This document shows, piece after piece, positions 48,190 to 61,525 of a stretch of DNA of 64,000 nt. The notes beneath the pieces are model-generated. The model was not told where the DNA came from. It searched no databases and worked only from the letters and a program-made list of their open reading frames with translations. Each line of letters starts with the position of its first letter. Position 1 is the first letter of the stretch. The DNA lies in NCBI GenBank assembly GCA_028583405.1, contig CM053263.1, positions 6,243,804-6,307,803 on the forward strand. Reading direction: 5' to 3'. Position numbers and translations under genes: made by a program. The DNA is from Pogonophryne albipinna (taxonomy: Eukaryota > Chordata > Actinopteri > Perciformes > Artedidraconidae).

Positions 48190-48870
48190 CATTTATTTCA
48201 GCTTCTCGAGCCGTATCTGGCCGTGCAACACTCACAGTGTCACATACTGTATGCAGAAGTATTATTTTAAGCAACACATTAAGTTGAAGAAACACTTGAG
48301 TCAAATGTAATTAAAGTCAGATCCACTCGTGTCTCAGTGATATCATAAACCTGTTAATGTACGCATTCAAACACTCGTTAGTTTTTTTACCAGGTGTTCT
48401 GTATTCACCTTGGAGGTATTTGGCTATTTATTTATTTTTTTAATTAATTTTTTTTTTTTTTTACATTTTTAATTTTTTTATTTAATTTTAATTTATTAAT
48501 TTATTATTTTGGCTATTTATTGGCTAATTGGCTTTTATCCTGGTTTATCTGTTTAAGTCATGGATGTTTAAAGTTTAACTTCTTCATATTTGTCTAATAT
48601 TATAGTTTACTTTTCATTCAGGAAGTATAACACTGCGCTGTCAGTACGCTTGTCCCTGTTTGTGATTGGTCAAATGTTGCTAACCCCGTCCCTTTCACAT
48701 AAACGCGCTAATAGCCGGACAGAGAAACCCTGGCTTGAGTTACCGAGTTGATAACCAGCGTCGTAGGACCACTTAGCGAGATCACGTTTGTTAGGGTTAG
48801 TTAAGCCAGATAACTCAAACATATCCGTATATGTTGAACTGGCTTCGTAGTACAGGGCACTGTTCATCTC
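48190..48870. repeat. Dispersed repeat, copy 2
   Basis: Same family as the repeat at 30.2-30.75 kb, in the same orientation. A T/A-rich low-complexity run lies at 48,421-48,520. Confidence 0.75.
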
Positions 48871-49030
48871 CGCTAACACTCAGATATTATCAATGATCAA
48901 CTGAGAACAACATTTAGCATCCAGCTATCGAGGATCTGGATCTGTTAAACATGCAGTGGTTAAACCAATAACCACTTAAAATATTGGGAGAAGTACTTAT
49001 TATCTTCCCATGTTTGTAACCAACCTTTAA

Positions 49031-49563
49031 AGGGGACCTATCATGCAAAATATACTTTTTGATGTCTTTTATACATAAATATGTGTCCCCGGTGTGTCAG
49101 GGAACTCACGCAGCGTCAGAAAATAAAACCCTCTCTCTTTTCCATACCCAAATCTCTAAAAACGGGGGTACAACGGAGCTGATCCAGATTTTTGTCTGAT
49201 ATGACGTCAAATCGGCAATGCAGACCCACAGCACTATCAGAAACGTTGCTATCAGAAACAATGCCCGACTGTTTTGGACGTAATATGGTCGGTGTTTACA
49301 TTAGCATCGCTAACACTCAGAGCTAACCTGTACTGGAGAGCATGTGTGTGAACAAGCAGGAAATAAAAAGGAACTCACCTTGTGGTATAACCGGCAAGAG
49401 AGAAAGCCTTTGAGCTCCATACTGTTTCAGACATAATCCTTGATAATCCATGATATGGCGTTTCATCACGGCAGTAACTGCCGGTAGAATCTCCTGCATG
49501 TTTTTTATATATTTTTATATATCTGAGACCTAAGCTATTGCCTAAAAATAGCATAGGTGACCT
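49031..49563. mobile_element. TTAA-flanked MITE, 533 bp
   Basis: TTAA lies at 49027-49030 and 49564-49567. The ends are imperfect inverted copies: AGGGGACCTATCATGC on the left and AGGTCACCTATGCTA on the right read inverted. Non-coding. Probably moved by piggyBac-type machinery, like the MITE at 25.3 kb but unrelated in sequence. Confidence 0.7.
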
Positions 49564-51238
49564 TTAAGATATCTTTTTTATTGTGATATTTACTGGAAAT
49601 TATGTATATCTCCATGGCAATTCTTCTTCCAGCTATCTTTTTTAGGTGTTTGAAGTCAAACGAGGAAGTTTACTATTGATAACTCTTTTTTAAACTTCAC
49701 ATATTAGCCATTACTCATCCCTCAGCAGCAGGAAACTGGACCCTCGAGAAAAGTGGAACAAAATCAACCTGCCAGTTAGGACATTTCATAGAAAACAGTA
49801 TTCAGTTAGGACAAAGTTTAATGGACATTATGTACTAAACTATATTTGAATAGTTTGTAACGTTTTGTTAGAATGAGGAATACAACACCAACTTAAACCG
49901 CCCTACAGTGTTAATGTACTGTCACGGAAACTCTGATTAGCTTTGTGTTGTCCTGTTAAGAACTAATGCATGTTTCTGCTCTTACTGTTTTAGTTCACTT
50001 TCACACCTCTCACCGTCATCCACACTGTAGGCAGCACTAAATGGAAAAGTAGCGACCAACTGATGAAAGACGTGGAGCATTTAGTGGATCATTCAATCAA
50101 TGAGTAATGATACATTTAAAAAAAATACTCATTCTCTCTTTGTACAACCACAATTCAATTGTGTCATTGCTCATTGCTTTGTGTAGAACTGAGTGTGATC
50201 AACCCAAGAACTCATTCATTCATAGCAGTCTTTGTCAGGTCTTTTCAACTCTTTCTTCTCACTTACCATGAACCTGTGTGCTGACTCATAGAGCCTTTTT
50301 TTAAAAATAAATCTCCACGGCAATACATTGAAAATCTGCCAGATTCATTACCAAAAATAATGCAGTTCTTGTGCATAGTGTAAAGATGAATACTTCACAC
50401 TTTATTCATTTTCCTAAACCCATTTATGTGCCACTGATGTTTGGTTTAAGCTGGAAAATATGACGTTTTACACAATTTACAAGACGAGACAGGAAGTCAA
50501 ACATCACTAGATGAGTGGACTGTGGAATCCAGATTTGGTCTCACAAGTTGTCAAGCTGTCAACAACCTTGTAGTCTCCGATCAATAACACCGCTGTTTGA
50601 ACTCCATAGTAGTCTGATTGATGGAGACCTGTCAACCTGTCCATCTGTACAGTGTTGGTTTCCATATTTAATGTTTTAGACCATCTTTCATCATGTTAGA
50701 GTGAAGAAAGGAAAAAGCAGTACATTGAGTTTTCCAGTAGTCTCTCTATTTCCTCAAGAGTATCCACCCTGTAGTCAGCGTTGTCTTCGCTCTCTGTGAA
50801 ACAGCAGAGCATATTTAAGCTCCAAATATATAAATGCAAATTGACAGCAGCTCTTCCCACATAATTACTATCTTATATATATGTGAGTCAATTGTGTTTG
50901 AGAGGCTGTGAAATATGGGTTATATCAGACACTATGACAGCAACTACTGTATACTTTTAGCTGACCAATGGCTTTCATTTTATACTACCAGGAAAAAAAG
51001 ATCTGAGAATATGCTTATTGGAAAAACTTAAGGGGTGGAATAGCATCAGCCACACCGAATACAAATAGTTACAAAGATTCTGTACCAGATGGCATTTAGA
51101 AAAGAACATTTGCAAAAACCTTCCCTCCCAGTGAACATTTAGAAGAGAACGGAGAAACTTAATTAGCATTGCTTTTTAGTTGCACATTTTATTATATGAA
51201 GTCAATTTGGTCTCTATTTATTGTAAAGTGAATGGCGC

Positions 51239-51784
51239 TAGGGCTGAACGAGTAATCGATTTTAAATCGAAATCGCGATTTTAAATGATGCGATTATCAC
51301 AACAATCTTTTTACCTTTTTTTTTTTTTTTTTTTTTTTTTTCTTCTTGTGTGTCAGTCATCCACACCAATCAGAAGTGCTGTGCTCCACATGTACCAGCC
51401 ATTGTTAACCAATCAGAAGTGGCCCATGATAGAAGGTGATAGACAGATTGATCCAATCACCTGCCAAGTATTTTATAGATGGTTTCTGAGTCAGGTTAGT
51501 AATGCTCCATCACATGTTTTACATCTATTACAGGGTGAATCTTAAACTGAAGCTTGACTTTAAAGCAACCCAACGGAAGTTTCATGTAAGTTTAGTTCTT
51601 TCACTCGTAGCTCGGGCTGCGGGGGTGCTAGAGACAGGAGCATGTTGATGCGACCTTCCTAGCCGGAGATATGGCCGCATTTTACAATAAACTTGGGTCG
51701 CTTAAAAACAAATATCGCAAATCGAATCGCAATATTTGTCAGAAAAATCACAATTAGATTTTTTCCCAAAATCGTGCAGCCCTA
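51239..51784. mobile_element. hAT-like MITE with perfect 8-bp target duplication
   Basis: AATGGCGC flanks both sides (51231-51238 and 51785-51792). The inverted ends read TAGGGCTGAACG and TAGGGCTGCACG. It is 546 bp with a long T run near 51315-51340 and no coding capacity. Confidence 0.88.
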
Positions 51785-51792
51785 AATGGCGC

Positions 51793-54700
51793 CGCTGAAA
51801 ACACCATAAGTCTTCATAAGTTATTCAGTTCTAATAAAAAAGCAGTGTATTGGAATGAAACAGGAAGATGTTCATAGATAAATCTAACATAGATTACCAA
51901 GAAAATCCACTTTAAATGATATCTGATTGATATATCAATCTAAATGATGTCACTGTGATACTCAACATCACACCGCAAGACTTGAAACAAAAGAGTTATC
52001 ACAAAGCTGGTGGATGAGCTCTCACAGGTAGAGATACCATATTATAAATCTGATAGTTGACATAATGGAATAAGTCATGAGCAGAAAAGAAAAGAGAGTA
52101 AATGTGGAGCTTTTCTTCTTGCCAGCCTCTATTGATTCTCCTCCTTCCTGTGAGAAAGGCTTGACCAGAAAGTAGTCATGAATAAATCATGAGGCAGCAA
52201 AGCATGAAAGAAAATATTGAAATGAGGACTCAAAATGGCTAAAGGTGAGCAGATAGAGCAAGATCTGCTAACTTCTCTGTTTCTCCAGTACAAACTCAAG
52301 ACTTTCTGCGTTTTCTTCTCCCTGAATCCATGTGACCACCTGACCAGCTCTGTCTGAGGGATGGATTGACGGAGTTGCCTTTTCCCACCAGGCGTGCTGT
52401 AGGATTGGCTCAATAGGCTTCACTGAGAGCCTGGCTGTGGGGCTGGAGTACACTGACGGCTTATTGACATTCAGCTTGGCCACTGCAGCTGACCTTTGCT
52501 TCTCCATACGTTATTCTGCTGTTAATGAGGAGAAAGGTCGATTTCTTCCCCAATCCCAGAGCTATGTGTTTTCTTTCTAATTGGCGAGCTGCTATTCCTG
52601 CGAAACGGCGGCGAGGAAGGACTGTGCCATGTGGTTAGGATCTGTCTGGGATATCAGGACCAATAGGTTGATATTTCAACTTAGACATTAGCACCGGTAT
52701 CTAATCATAAGTCTGATCACCGTAGGACTTGGAGACACAGGGTGTAAATATACAGGAATGAACCCGACCCCGGTCTAATGCCGCCTCGGGTCGATGGAGT
52801 CTGACCTGCCATGATTAAGTGGGTAATGTTCCGGCCTTTAAAATGCATTTAGCTTTCTTCCTGCTGTGTTCCTGGATGCTCTCCAGGGAACGACCTTCCA
52901 CCTCTGGAGGAGATGACTTTGAAGTGCCGTGTTGTGCTGAGGATTCAGCGTCAGGCCTCCAATTTAGATTTTCAAATGTATCATTGGCAATGACAACATA
53001 CAATTATTACAAAAGCAGCATCCTGGTTTCTAATTTTCCTATCTTGTAGCTCTATACTTTGTATACGCACATACATAAGAATAGTATTGATATATTCTTA
53101 TGTGACCCCTGGCGAGAAAAAACACATTTCCCAAAATGTCTACTTTAAGTTTATTTGTTGGTGAAATTGTCTTCTGGTTATTCTCAAAGCAGGCATATTA
53201 TATTTGACTGCAGCCTCGTAAAATCAAACGAAAGCCTGCGGACAGTGGTGGGCTCCATCTTTATTTCTAGTCTGAGGAATTCTAAAGACTTTCTCTTTAA
53301 ATGCCGCCCCCAGCCCTTCCTTTTAAAAAACCCCCCTATATTAAATCACCCAGGTGAGAAAATGGAAAAGGAGAGTCTCCTGCGTTAGGAAACTAAAACT
53401 AAATGTAGGATACGGCAGAACTGAGAGAAGTAAATGTATTTGTCATCAAAGCATCGGAAGACCACATGATATTGAATTGTTCAAAATCAGATTAAAACTC
53501 TACGTGACAGTGAAGAGGATTGTGGCTCTAAGTTGATTTCCCTTATTGTATTAACTCAGAGATTCTTTCAAGGGACAGTGGGGGTTTACTGGAAAGTGAC
53601 TGATAGCGTGGAGTCCTAGGAAGTAGTCTGAGCCCAGGGTATCTGTCAGATTCTTGGCGCAGCAAGCACAGAGAGCTAGAGGCAGCTTGGCAGACACAAT
53701 CACAGTTGTTGGCCCGGAAGAAAACAATTCATAGCAGTTCTGATCATTCCTCTGATCAGCATAGTCTTCCCCTGTTGTCATGGAATTGTAAATCAAATAA
53801 GCGTTTTCTTTGCCCTGTAGTTATTTTTCCAAAGCCAATACTTTTAAGCAAGTGTATCCCTCCAACTGTGGAGCTTAACACACAGAATATTATAATATAA
53901 CACAATAGAAACACAGACACACGTGTGATTGAGGTTACACATTATATTGTTGTAAAACAGTATAAGAGACATATTTCTTGTGACAATCAGTCAGGAGCAA
54001 GTGTCTCAAGACTGGGAGAATCGTTCAGGTTATCTGTCACCCAAAGGACATTTGGTCCAATCAATGCTTACATGTCTTCCTTATGAAAAAAACTGATATT
54101 AGAAAACCAGACCGTCATGATACAAAGGTTATCCTATATTGATTGATTATCATCTATCCTTTTATCTATACATTTTCCAAAACTAACTAGACACCACTTT
54201 GGTGAACTGACCCTTCAAGAACTCTCGGACCCAAATGAAACTAAATTGAATAATTGCTCTGGGTTCCACCCCGCAGGTTACAGAGTGGTACGAGCCACAC
54301 GTCAATAAGTGTTGATGTGCTTGTTTGCTTACTGTCGCTGCTGATCCCCCTCTGCAGTGATATCTCTTGATTACATGTCGACATGTCACGCATTGAACAG
54401 GGCTTCGCTCTCATGTCATGCCTGAAGGCTTTGGCTAATTAGCCTTTCTGTTTCATTCTAAACTTTTCCACACCCAAGACGACTAAATCAGCCTGCCAGA
54501 GCCTGTAATTTATACTTCCGCTGAGAGTACTAAATATAAATTGTCCAGTGCTGCCGATGCTGGAGGAGGGATGTTCTTTTAGGTCTATTGGAGGAGAATG
54601 GAAGTTCCTTGGCAGCGGTTTCGAGGAATGCTTCGCTGTTGTTTTGGATGAGTCACAATTATCAGCTCATTCATTAACTCTGTGATTCATTCATCATTCT

Positions 54701-55832
54701 GTCAGTTTTACCGTCTGTTTCTTCATTTATCCCTTTCTCTGATGCTTTTTCTAGGCTCATTTCAATGAATTGTCCTACCTTTTTTATTTGAAACTATTTT
54801 CACCAGTCCCTAAGGTCAAAGAAAGACAGTTTTTAATCAAAAGATCGCGCTTCTTGTCCCTTAAGAAGCACTCCTGCTCACATCTGTAATCTCCTCCTGC
54901 AGACTTCTGTTTGTAGTATCCAACCAGTGCTCCATCCAGGTCTTTAACCCTAACCAATTACAGCTTCAACTGTTGCTACGTCTCTTATTCCATTTGTACA
55001 CTCCAGAGATTCTCCTCGGCATCACTTTCAGCCCTAGAAACCGTGCTTCGCCAAAACCCCCCAAAGACGCCAAAGCTTCTTCCCCCGCATAAATAACCAG
55101 TCTAGCACTGGTGAGATTCGCTGGTTTCCATTCTCTCAGGACCCAATGTGTACCCTGCCCTTGATATCCCTTGAATTATTTATGTCTGCTGTCAATCTGG
55201 CCTCTCAGCAGGCCCAAGACACTTTGCCTTTGAAATGGAGAGCACACAACATTCAGGAGGAAATAACGCATTGTTCAGAAGACAGTGGGGCCACTCGGGC
55301 ATTTCATACATGCCATCTGTTGAAAAAATCATTTTATGTCGCTTAAATGACCAAGCAGGTGTTTTAAGCAGTTTGCAAAACCTCAATAGCTTTCTGGTAA
55401 TTGTTAAGAGTCGACCAGGGGGACACTTTTTTTAGAAGTATAGATTGTTTTAATCACACTGAGAATAGGAAGGAATACTTCCATTCACTCAAAATATATG
55501 ATTTGACTTGAGTGGATAACCATTCATTGCCTCAATGCATACTCCCATGATGCACCAGACAGGTGGTCCATCATTCCGCCAAACCATAGGAATCACTGCA
55601 GGTACAAGGCCCTCTGACATTAGCCTCATAAAACCTTTATGGGGACGCCATCCATCAGCTGTCGGCTGAACAGAGCAGAGAGTCCTTGAGGGGGGGGGTT
55701 CTTATCCACGATAGACCCTGCAATCTTGTTTATCCCACATAACAAGATTCATGTGAAAGATGTCAGACATGATGCTGCGACAAGCTGGGTGTCTGGGGAA
55801 CAGATTTCTAAATGGGGGGGCGATACAGTTTT
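51793..55832. other. Gene-poor stretch
   Basis: Apart from one candidate exon at 52.3 kb, no gene, RNA or mobile element was recognised. The segment near 54,430-54,600 looks single-copy and might be conserved non-coding DNA, but this cannot be judged from one genome. Confidence 0.4.
52268..52523 (-). CDS. Candidate small exon, unrecognised
   Basis: A 79-residue minus-strand frame starts with ATG (MEKQRSAAVAKLNVNKPSVY) and ends at TAG. A pyrimidine-rich tract ending in AACAG lies 13 bp upstream, as expected for a splice acceptor, so this could be an exon that starts translation. Composition is mixed and hydrophilic, with no transmembrane segment or known motif. No neighbouring exon or donor was found. 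It may be a chance frame; I do not recognise the product. Confidence 0.22.
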
Positions 55833-56105
55833 TTAAATTTTGGTATAGACAGTGGTTTTGACTAACCGCTCAAAGCACTTCATCATGATGGAAGTGAGTG
55901 CTACTGGGCGGTAGTCGTTGAGGCTGGTGATTTTTGTCTTTTTGGGGACAGGAACGATGGTGGAGTGTTTGAAACATGTGGGGACTACAGACTGCAGCAG
56001 GGACCTGTTGAAGATGTCTGTGAACACCTCTGCCAGCTGAACTGCACACACCCTGAGAACACGGCCAGGAATGCCATCCGGTCCAGGAGCCTTGTTTGGG
56101 TTAAC
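55833..56105 (-). pseudogene. LINE reverse-transcriptase fragment
   Basis: About 85 residues of a non-LTR reverse transcriptase are visible: [57 protein letters not shown] and MMKCFERLV. It is cut off before the catalytic YADD box and lacks the endonuclease. Upstream residues of the same frame (from 56297) are not family-like, so the open frame runs on by chance. The wording resembles fish Rex1/CR1-group elements, but the clade is uncertain. Confidence 0.75.
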
Positions 56106-57086
56106 CCTTTTCCCCCCATTATGTGGAAACTTGCCAGCTAACCAGAGCAGATATTTCTCAGAAAAGTGGAAATTGCCCAGAGACCCGAGCTCTGCTCCAT
56201 TTGCACAGTGTACGCTGTTCCAGTGGCTGCTGAAGTGCTCTGCAGAGGGACATAGTGAAGACATTAGAATCTCATGAACGTGTATTTCATCAGGCATCCA
56301 CTGAAATGTGTCGCGGCATCATCTGGAGCATTGAGAGAGACAATAAAAAAATGGTAAAGTACAAGACAGCATCATTACAGCGACATTACATGCATGAAAC
56401 GTCGCTTAAAGCACAGTGAAACACCAGGGAATGCTTTTGTCTTACAGACACCAGACTGCCTAAAAACATTGACTCACACGCTTTACTGGAAAAATCCCAC
56501 TTGGCCAATATTTGGTATTTGAAGTACCGTCATTCATAGGGATATAATTGTAGTACATTTGTATTAGATTTCCAGTTAATCAAAGCAGATTGCGCGGGAC
56601 GCTCGCTGCAGGATATGCATGTGTGACCTGAGTGTGACTCATGCAAAAGCAATCAACAACTCCGCTCTGTGGTTGCCATGTTTGCGTGGAAGCCATCTGT
56701 CTTTACACCTTAGAGTCCTCTATTTTCTGAAAACCTCTGACACAGAGTGTACGAAGAGACTTTTTCTTTCTGAAACCTTCTGAACGTATATCGTGATTAC
56801 GCATGCCGCTCCTTCCTTCGCAGTGTCAATATTAGTCACCGAGTGATGAGGGGGAGGGTGGTGGTGTACGAGGTGGGGGCTGCCTATGATTGCTTTCAAG
56901 CAGCTGACTCTGGTCCCTGTGGGAGGATGTTTAAAACCCAGGAAGGAAGTGTGTACCTGTGTGTAGACGCATCCCGGGACGTGTGAGGCATGAGAAAGGA
57001 GTTCCGATAGCCCCCTCTCTGCTCCCTCCACCCGCCGCCCCGGCTTCATTAGCAGCTGTCAGCTGGGCCCCATACACCGCTGGATG

Positions 57087-57162
57087 GTTGCCTGGCAACT
57101 GGGACCCTGCTTGGCCAATCAGTGGCGGATGCAACAGGAGTTGCCTCCTTGAAACATAAAAG
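57087..57162 (+). promoter_or_regulatory. X-box/CCAAT/TATA-like promoter cluster
   Basis: A perfect palindromic RFX-type X-box, GTTGCC-T-GGCAAC, lies at 57087-57099. CCAAT follows at 57115-57119, a second GCAAC/GTTGC inverted pair at about 57131-57145, and ATAAAAG at 57156-57162. The surrounding 57.0-57.3 kb is GC-richer than its neighbours. RFX factors control many cilium genes. No downstream exon was identified in the window. Confidence 0.4.
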
Positions 57163-58434
57163 AGAGAGACAGAGTTCTCCTCCAATGCAATTGATTTTGC
57201 GTCGTCGTCATTCACTTCAAGGGCGAGTGAGGCGTCCGAGCAAAGTTGTGTTAACGGGCCGCCGTTTAGACGGAATTTTCCAGAGTCACAAGCACTGCTG
57301 CAACCCATCATGAACACATCTTCGAGAAAGTTATGTCCTGAAAGGCAGGGAGCAAAAGCTGCAAATCGGACCTCATGCTCTCCTCACCAGAGAACCACAC
57401 CCTGCTCTCAATCAGGGATGTGACACACAGCAGCGGAGGGTAACAAATCCTGCAGTATGCGTCTGTGACTTATGGTAATAAATAATTTGCTCCAGATAAT
57501 GCACCTGTAGATAAGATGGTAAAGACGGCCATTAGAGAATCCGTCCCTGTGCTCGGGGAATCATTTCTAAACACGGCCATGAACTAATGGCCCAGGCTGA
57601 GGAGCACGGGCGATGCATCATTGTTCTGGTCATCAGCATCAGGACTTATTCCTCTCTCCGTTTCCTCTTTTAGGTTTTGCTGACCTCTCCGTTCATTGAT
57701 CCAACGCGTTCTCTGCTCTGTGGTGTTGTTCGTCTTTCTGTCACGCTGAGCTTGAGCACAATGACAAGGGGTGCTTCGTGATTTGTTACAATTTCATACA
57801 GAGCAGACCCATTGATCTTCATTTTTTCCCGGTTTTATTCGCACTCATGTTGCTGAGAGACTGTCAGGTTTTCACTGGGGTCTACCTGCGTGTGGTTCAA
57901 CACTGTATCTGCTTTTCTTTTTTAAATGTCTTATTGTGGAATTATTTAGCAAGTAAGTAGAGAGATTGTCTCTAAGTTAATTTGATTTTTGTGATTTTTC
58001 TTTGAAGTCGTTATGACCTGTTCAGATGTGTATGGCTTTAAGTTGTTAATTTGAGGTCATTAAAGGCTGAAATACGGCATATGGAAATAAACTATTTAAA
58101 AATCTTATTTTACATATGGAGCTAGTATTTTTCAGTGCGTTGAATGGTTGTTTTCCCTGGGAATAGCATCTAAAACATAGCACAACTTCCTAATATTTCC
58201 ACTAATCTTTTTTCCTGCTACTGACTGTATTTACTCTATAATTATATGTATTTTTTTAAATCAAGATTATAATATAAATATATTATACAGCTTGATTATG
58301 TTTACGTGTCAACTACATGGTTACATAGGATACCTTTTGTTTTTACAGACTCACCTGAGGTTCTTTGTTCCTCCTGTATCACTTTTTATTTATTAAATTT
58401 TAACGATGATTTCAAGCCATCTTGAAGCCCTCTG

Positions 58435-58795
58435 GATGGACCTTTTATTAATCCCAAACGGGGGAATTCATTTTCGACTCTGTCGTACACACACATTTGT
58501 TTTTATACAGGTACATACAGTACACACTTTTTACAACATGCACATACATATACAAATACACACACAGCTATATGCACACATGCACATGCAGTTGAGAGGT
58601 CAGAGTGGAGGCAGCCAGTCTAGCCGGCGCCAGTGAGCAGTTGAGGGTTAGGTGCCTTGCTCAAGAGGTGAACTGGCTCCTCTCCAGTACCAGTCCACAC
58701 TCTGTATGTTTTGGTCCGATTGGGACGCGAACCGGCGACCCTTCGGTCCAAAGTCCAATCCCCTACAGACTGAACCACTGCCACCACATTCCTCC
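58435..58795 (-). repeat. tRNA-derived SINE
   Basis: On the minus strand, the head (58795 to about 58715) contains an A-box-like GTGGTTCAGTCTGTAGGG and a B-box-like GGTTCGCGTCCC in tRNA-like order. A core with GAGCAAGGCACCTAACCC follows, then a GT-rich section, and the end GGGATTAATAAAAGGTCC. It is a retroposed SINE, not a tRNA gene: the cloverleaf is not maintained. Confidence 0.65.
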
Positions 58796-61525
58796 TTCTT
58801 TGGCGCTTTTGTAGACGTGAACAGTAACTTCCTCACTTCAATACAATGTATCAACACACAGCCCCATTAAACAGATACAAGTTTGAGCAGAAATGTGTTG
58901 AAATATCGACTATAATTACTCCAGGGGAACACTACATCACGTCAGGGGATGCTGTCGTCTCAAAGCTCCACTGATCTCCGCCGCAGTACAACCCAGAGCT
59001 CTCTCCACCTCCCTTTCTCCGTCACCCTGCCACAAAAAGTCAATTGGATTTAAAATTGCGGAGGAGCGCGCTCGATTAATACTTAATGGCTCCAGCAGCC
59101 GAGCTTGTCTTTGTGTCCGAGGTATGATGAGAGCGGTATTCAGTACGTGTGCCGCTGACCTCTGACACACGGCCTCAGTGAGGGACGAGCTGAGATTTCT
59201 GATGTGATCGTTTCCATGACGTCAGACTGGTTCTATTTCCCCTTTGTTTCAGACGGAGAAATAAAGTAGATAGTCATTGGCTGTGTGAGTGTACAGTAAT
59301 GTTTTGCACAGTCTTGGCACTAAGAAAAAGTTATAACTATCCAACTATCTTATTTGTATTTCCCCCTCTCTGGAATAAGTCTCTCCTTTGAAAGCCCAAA
59401 GAAGGAGAAATATGTTATCACCCAGACCCCTGCATTGCCTCTAAAGTGTTTTTTCCAAGAATTCTATCCATGTATGAGCGTACATTAATAATTCTGCAGA
59501 TGTAGCTTCCTGTGTGTGGCTTCAGTAAATTGCACACTTTCTTGACCTTTCTTCTTCTAAGTGACTGGCGGGAGTGAAGAGGCTGGAAAGAAGAAGGGAA
59601 AACACACCCACCTTATTGCGGTAATGGCTAAAGAGAAGTCTGTATACCTAAAAAAAACTTTGTCCTCTTTCACCGGCTCCAGGAACTGAGGTCCACCACT
59701 TTCGTCCATTGAAGCCCCTTCATTAGGTCATTGCTTCCCGCTATATGACCTGAACAACTAAAGATTGTTTGCATTAGATGTACATTGTGTTGAGAGCTAA
59801 TTAGCAAATGTTAGCTTGATGACATACTAAACTCGATCCACACATTACCGCTCAACAGTTATGTTTAACCGTGCAAGGTATTTATAACTCACTAGTAAGG
59901 TCATTGGTGAATAGCACTTACAACTCACATTCAACTCTTTCTGCTTTCTACACACCCATTCGTCCCGAAAAGTGACATTTTCCATCTGAATAAGCCTTTG
60001 AATGAGGACAAAGATCTCTCAGTGTTGAGGTCAAGAGAGGTGGAGAGGTTTTTTCAGAGAACAGTAGAGGTAGATAAAGAAATGTATTTCCGGAAAGAGG
60101 TTCCCTTTGTCCCAATCTGCCGTCTCCTGACCAAGTGCCATATTCTTTCCCCATCCAGTTATCTATCCAAATGTACGGCCACATTTATCAGAATTCCAGT
60201 GCAATGGCCACATGGAATGTAAATATGCTTTTTTCCATCCACACTGTGCCTTAAATCAAAGAGTGTTAATGTAAACATGGCCATAACTTTTCGCTCACAT
60301 TAAGTGAAAAGGTAATGAGATTAAACATACGACCTAACAAGAACTGGGAGCATATGGCAGCAGTGTAATGATTCTTATGGTATGAGTAGTTCCACAGCAC
60401 CGAGCGCAGGTCACGTCCGCATGAATTATTGGCAGCTGTACGGTGCCATTTGTTTACCTCCATGAAATGTCCAGTGAGTGCAGTCGCTGAGGTTCTACAA
60501 TGTGGCAGTGTGTGAGTTAACAATAACTGTGTCAGAATAGCCGATTTAATGAGGTACTCCACCACCCTTAACGCGTCAGACATTACAGGCGTGTCGGTCC
60601 TTCCTTTTTCTTTTGTAATCCATCTAAAAATTCCAAAAAGAAGGATCCCAAATTATAGTTGAATCATTTATTAATATTATAGAACACCAGGGTTGTAAGA
60701 GGACAGTCACTCTTTATATATGTCTCTGCATGAGTAGTCATTTAATGAATGGATAAGTTGATGTGAATTAGTGCTCGATCGTCATTTATCATGCAGTTTT
60801 CTCTTGTTTTGTATCATTAGTGAAGTGTATGGGTTTTCGGTTGGAAATCACAAGCATTTTCGCATCTGTTAGTTAGAATGAGAAGCACTTCCAACCGTTC
60901 GGCAGTGTTACCCTTTCGGCACGTGTGCCTGCGCTTTGAAAAAAAAGAATACTATCTCTGTTTAACGCTGAGATATGGCTTGTGTGTTTAAGGAAAGTGG
61001 GGATTTTTCTATACGGTGCAATAGCGTTGCCGTCTCAGGGGGTGGGCTCAACAGATAAAGAGATGTACAGGGGGCCAGACACCTGTAATCCCTCTCCGCT
61101 CTGTCTCTAATGCATCTCACACCCAGCCCCGGCTCCTCTCTGTTATCACTGAATCACGCAGCAAGCCCTTGGCAACCGGCTTCATTTATGATTCCAGCCA
61201 GGCCTAAGAAACAGAGGTACAGGGAAGTCATAAAGATAGCAGACCTCTGTCTTTTGCACACTGTTTTTTCTTGGATGGATTCTGAGAGGATGGACGTACA
61301 CACAGGTACGTTATGATAACAGATGTGTCAGCCTTGCTAACACACATTTCCTTTGATGTTCTATGATACGACCTGAAGAGGCGTCCTGCCAGGCAACACT
61401 TCACCATTTCCCTTGAGTTCACAAGAGCATATTCTCGGCCTTGGTATTATATGGGCAGGTTTACATTAACATGTATTCATTAATACAAACCGCTGTACAA
61501 GGTCCCTCCATCGGCCTGGGCAAAC

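Noticed and set aside
52815..53049. Overlapping plus and minus frames, one with a signal-peptide-like start
   Set aside because: Short, without splice sites or motif; both frames open by chance.
56931..57317. 128-codon minus-strand frame in GC-rich DNA
   Set aside because: No motif; the open frame is explained by local GC content, and the regulatory words read on the plus strand.
58715..58795. tRNA gene on the minus strand
   Set aside because: Box A and B resemble a tRNA, but the stems do not pair and a SINE body follows.
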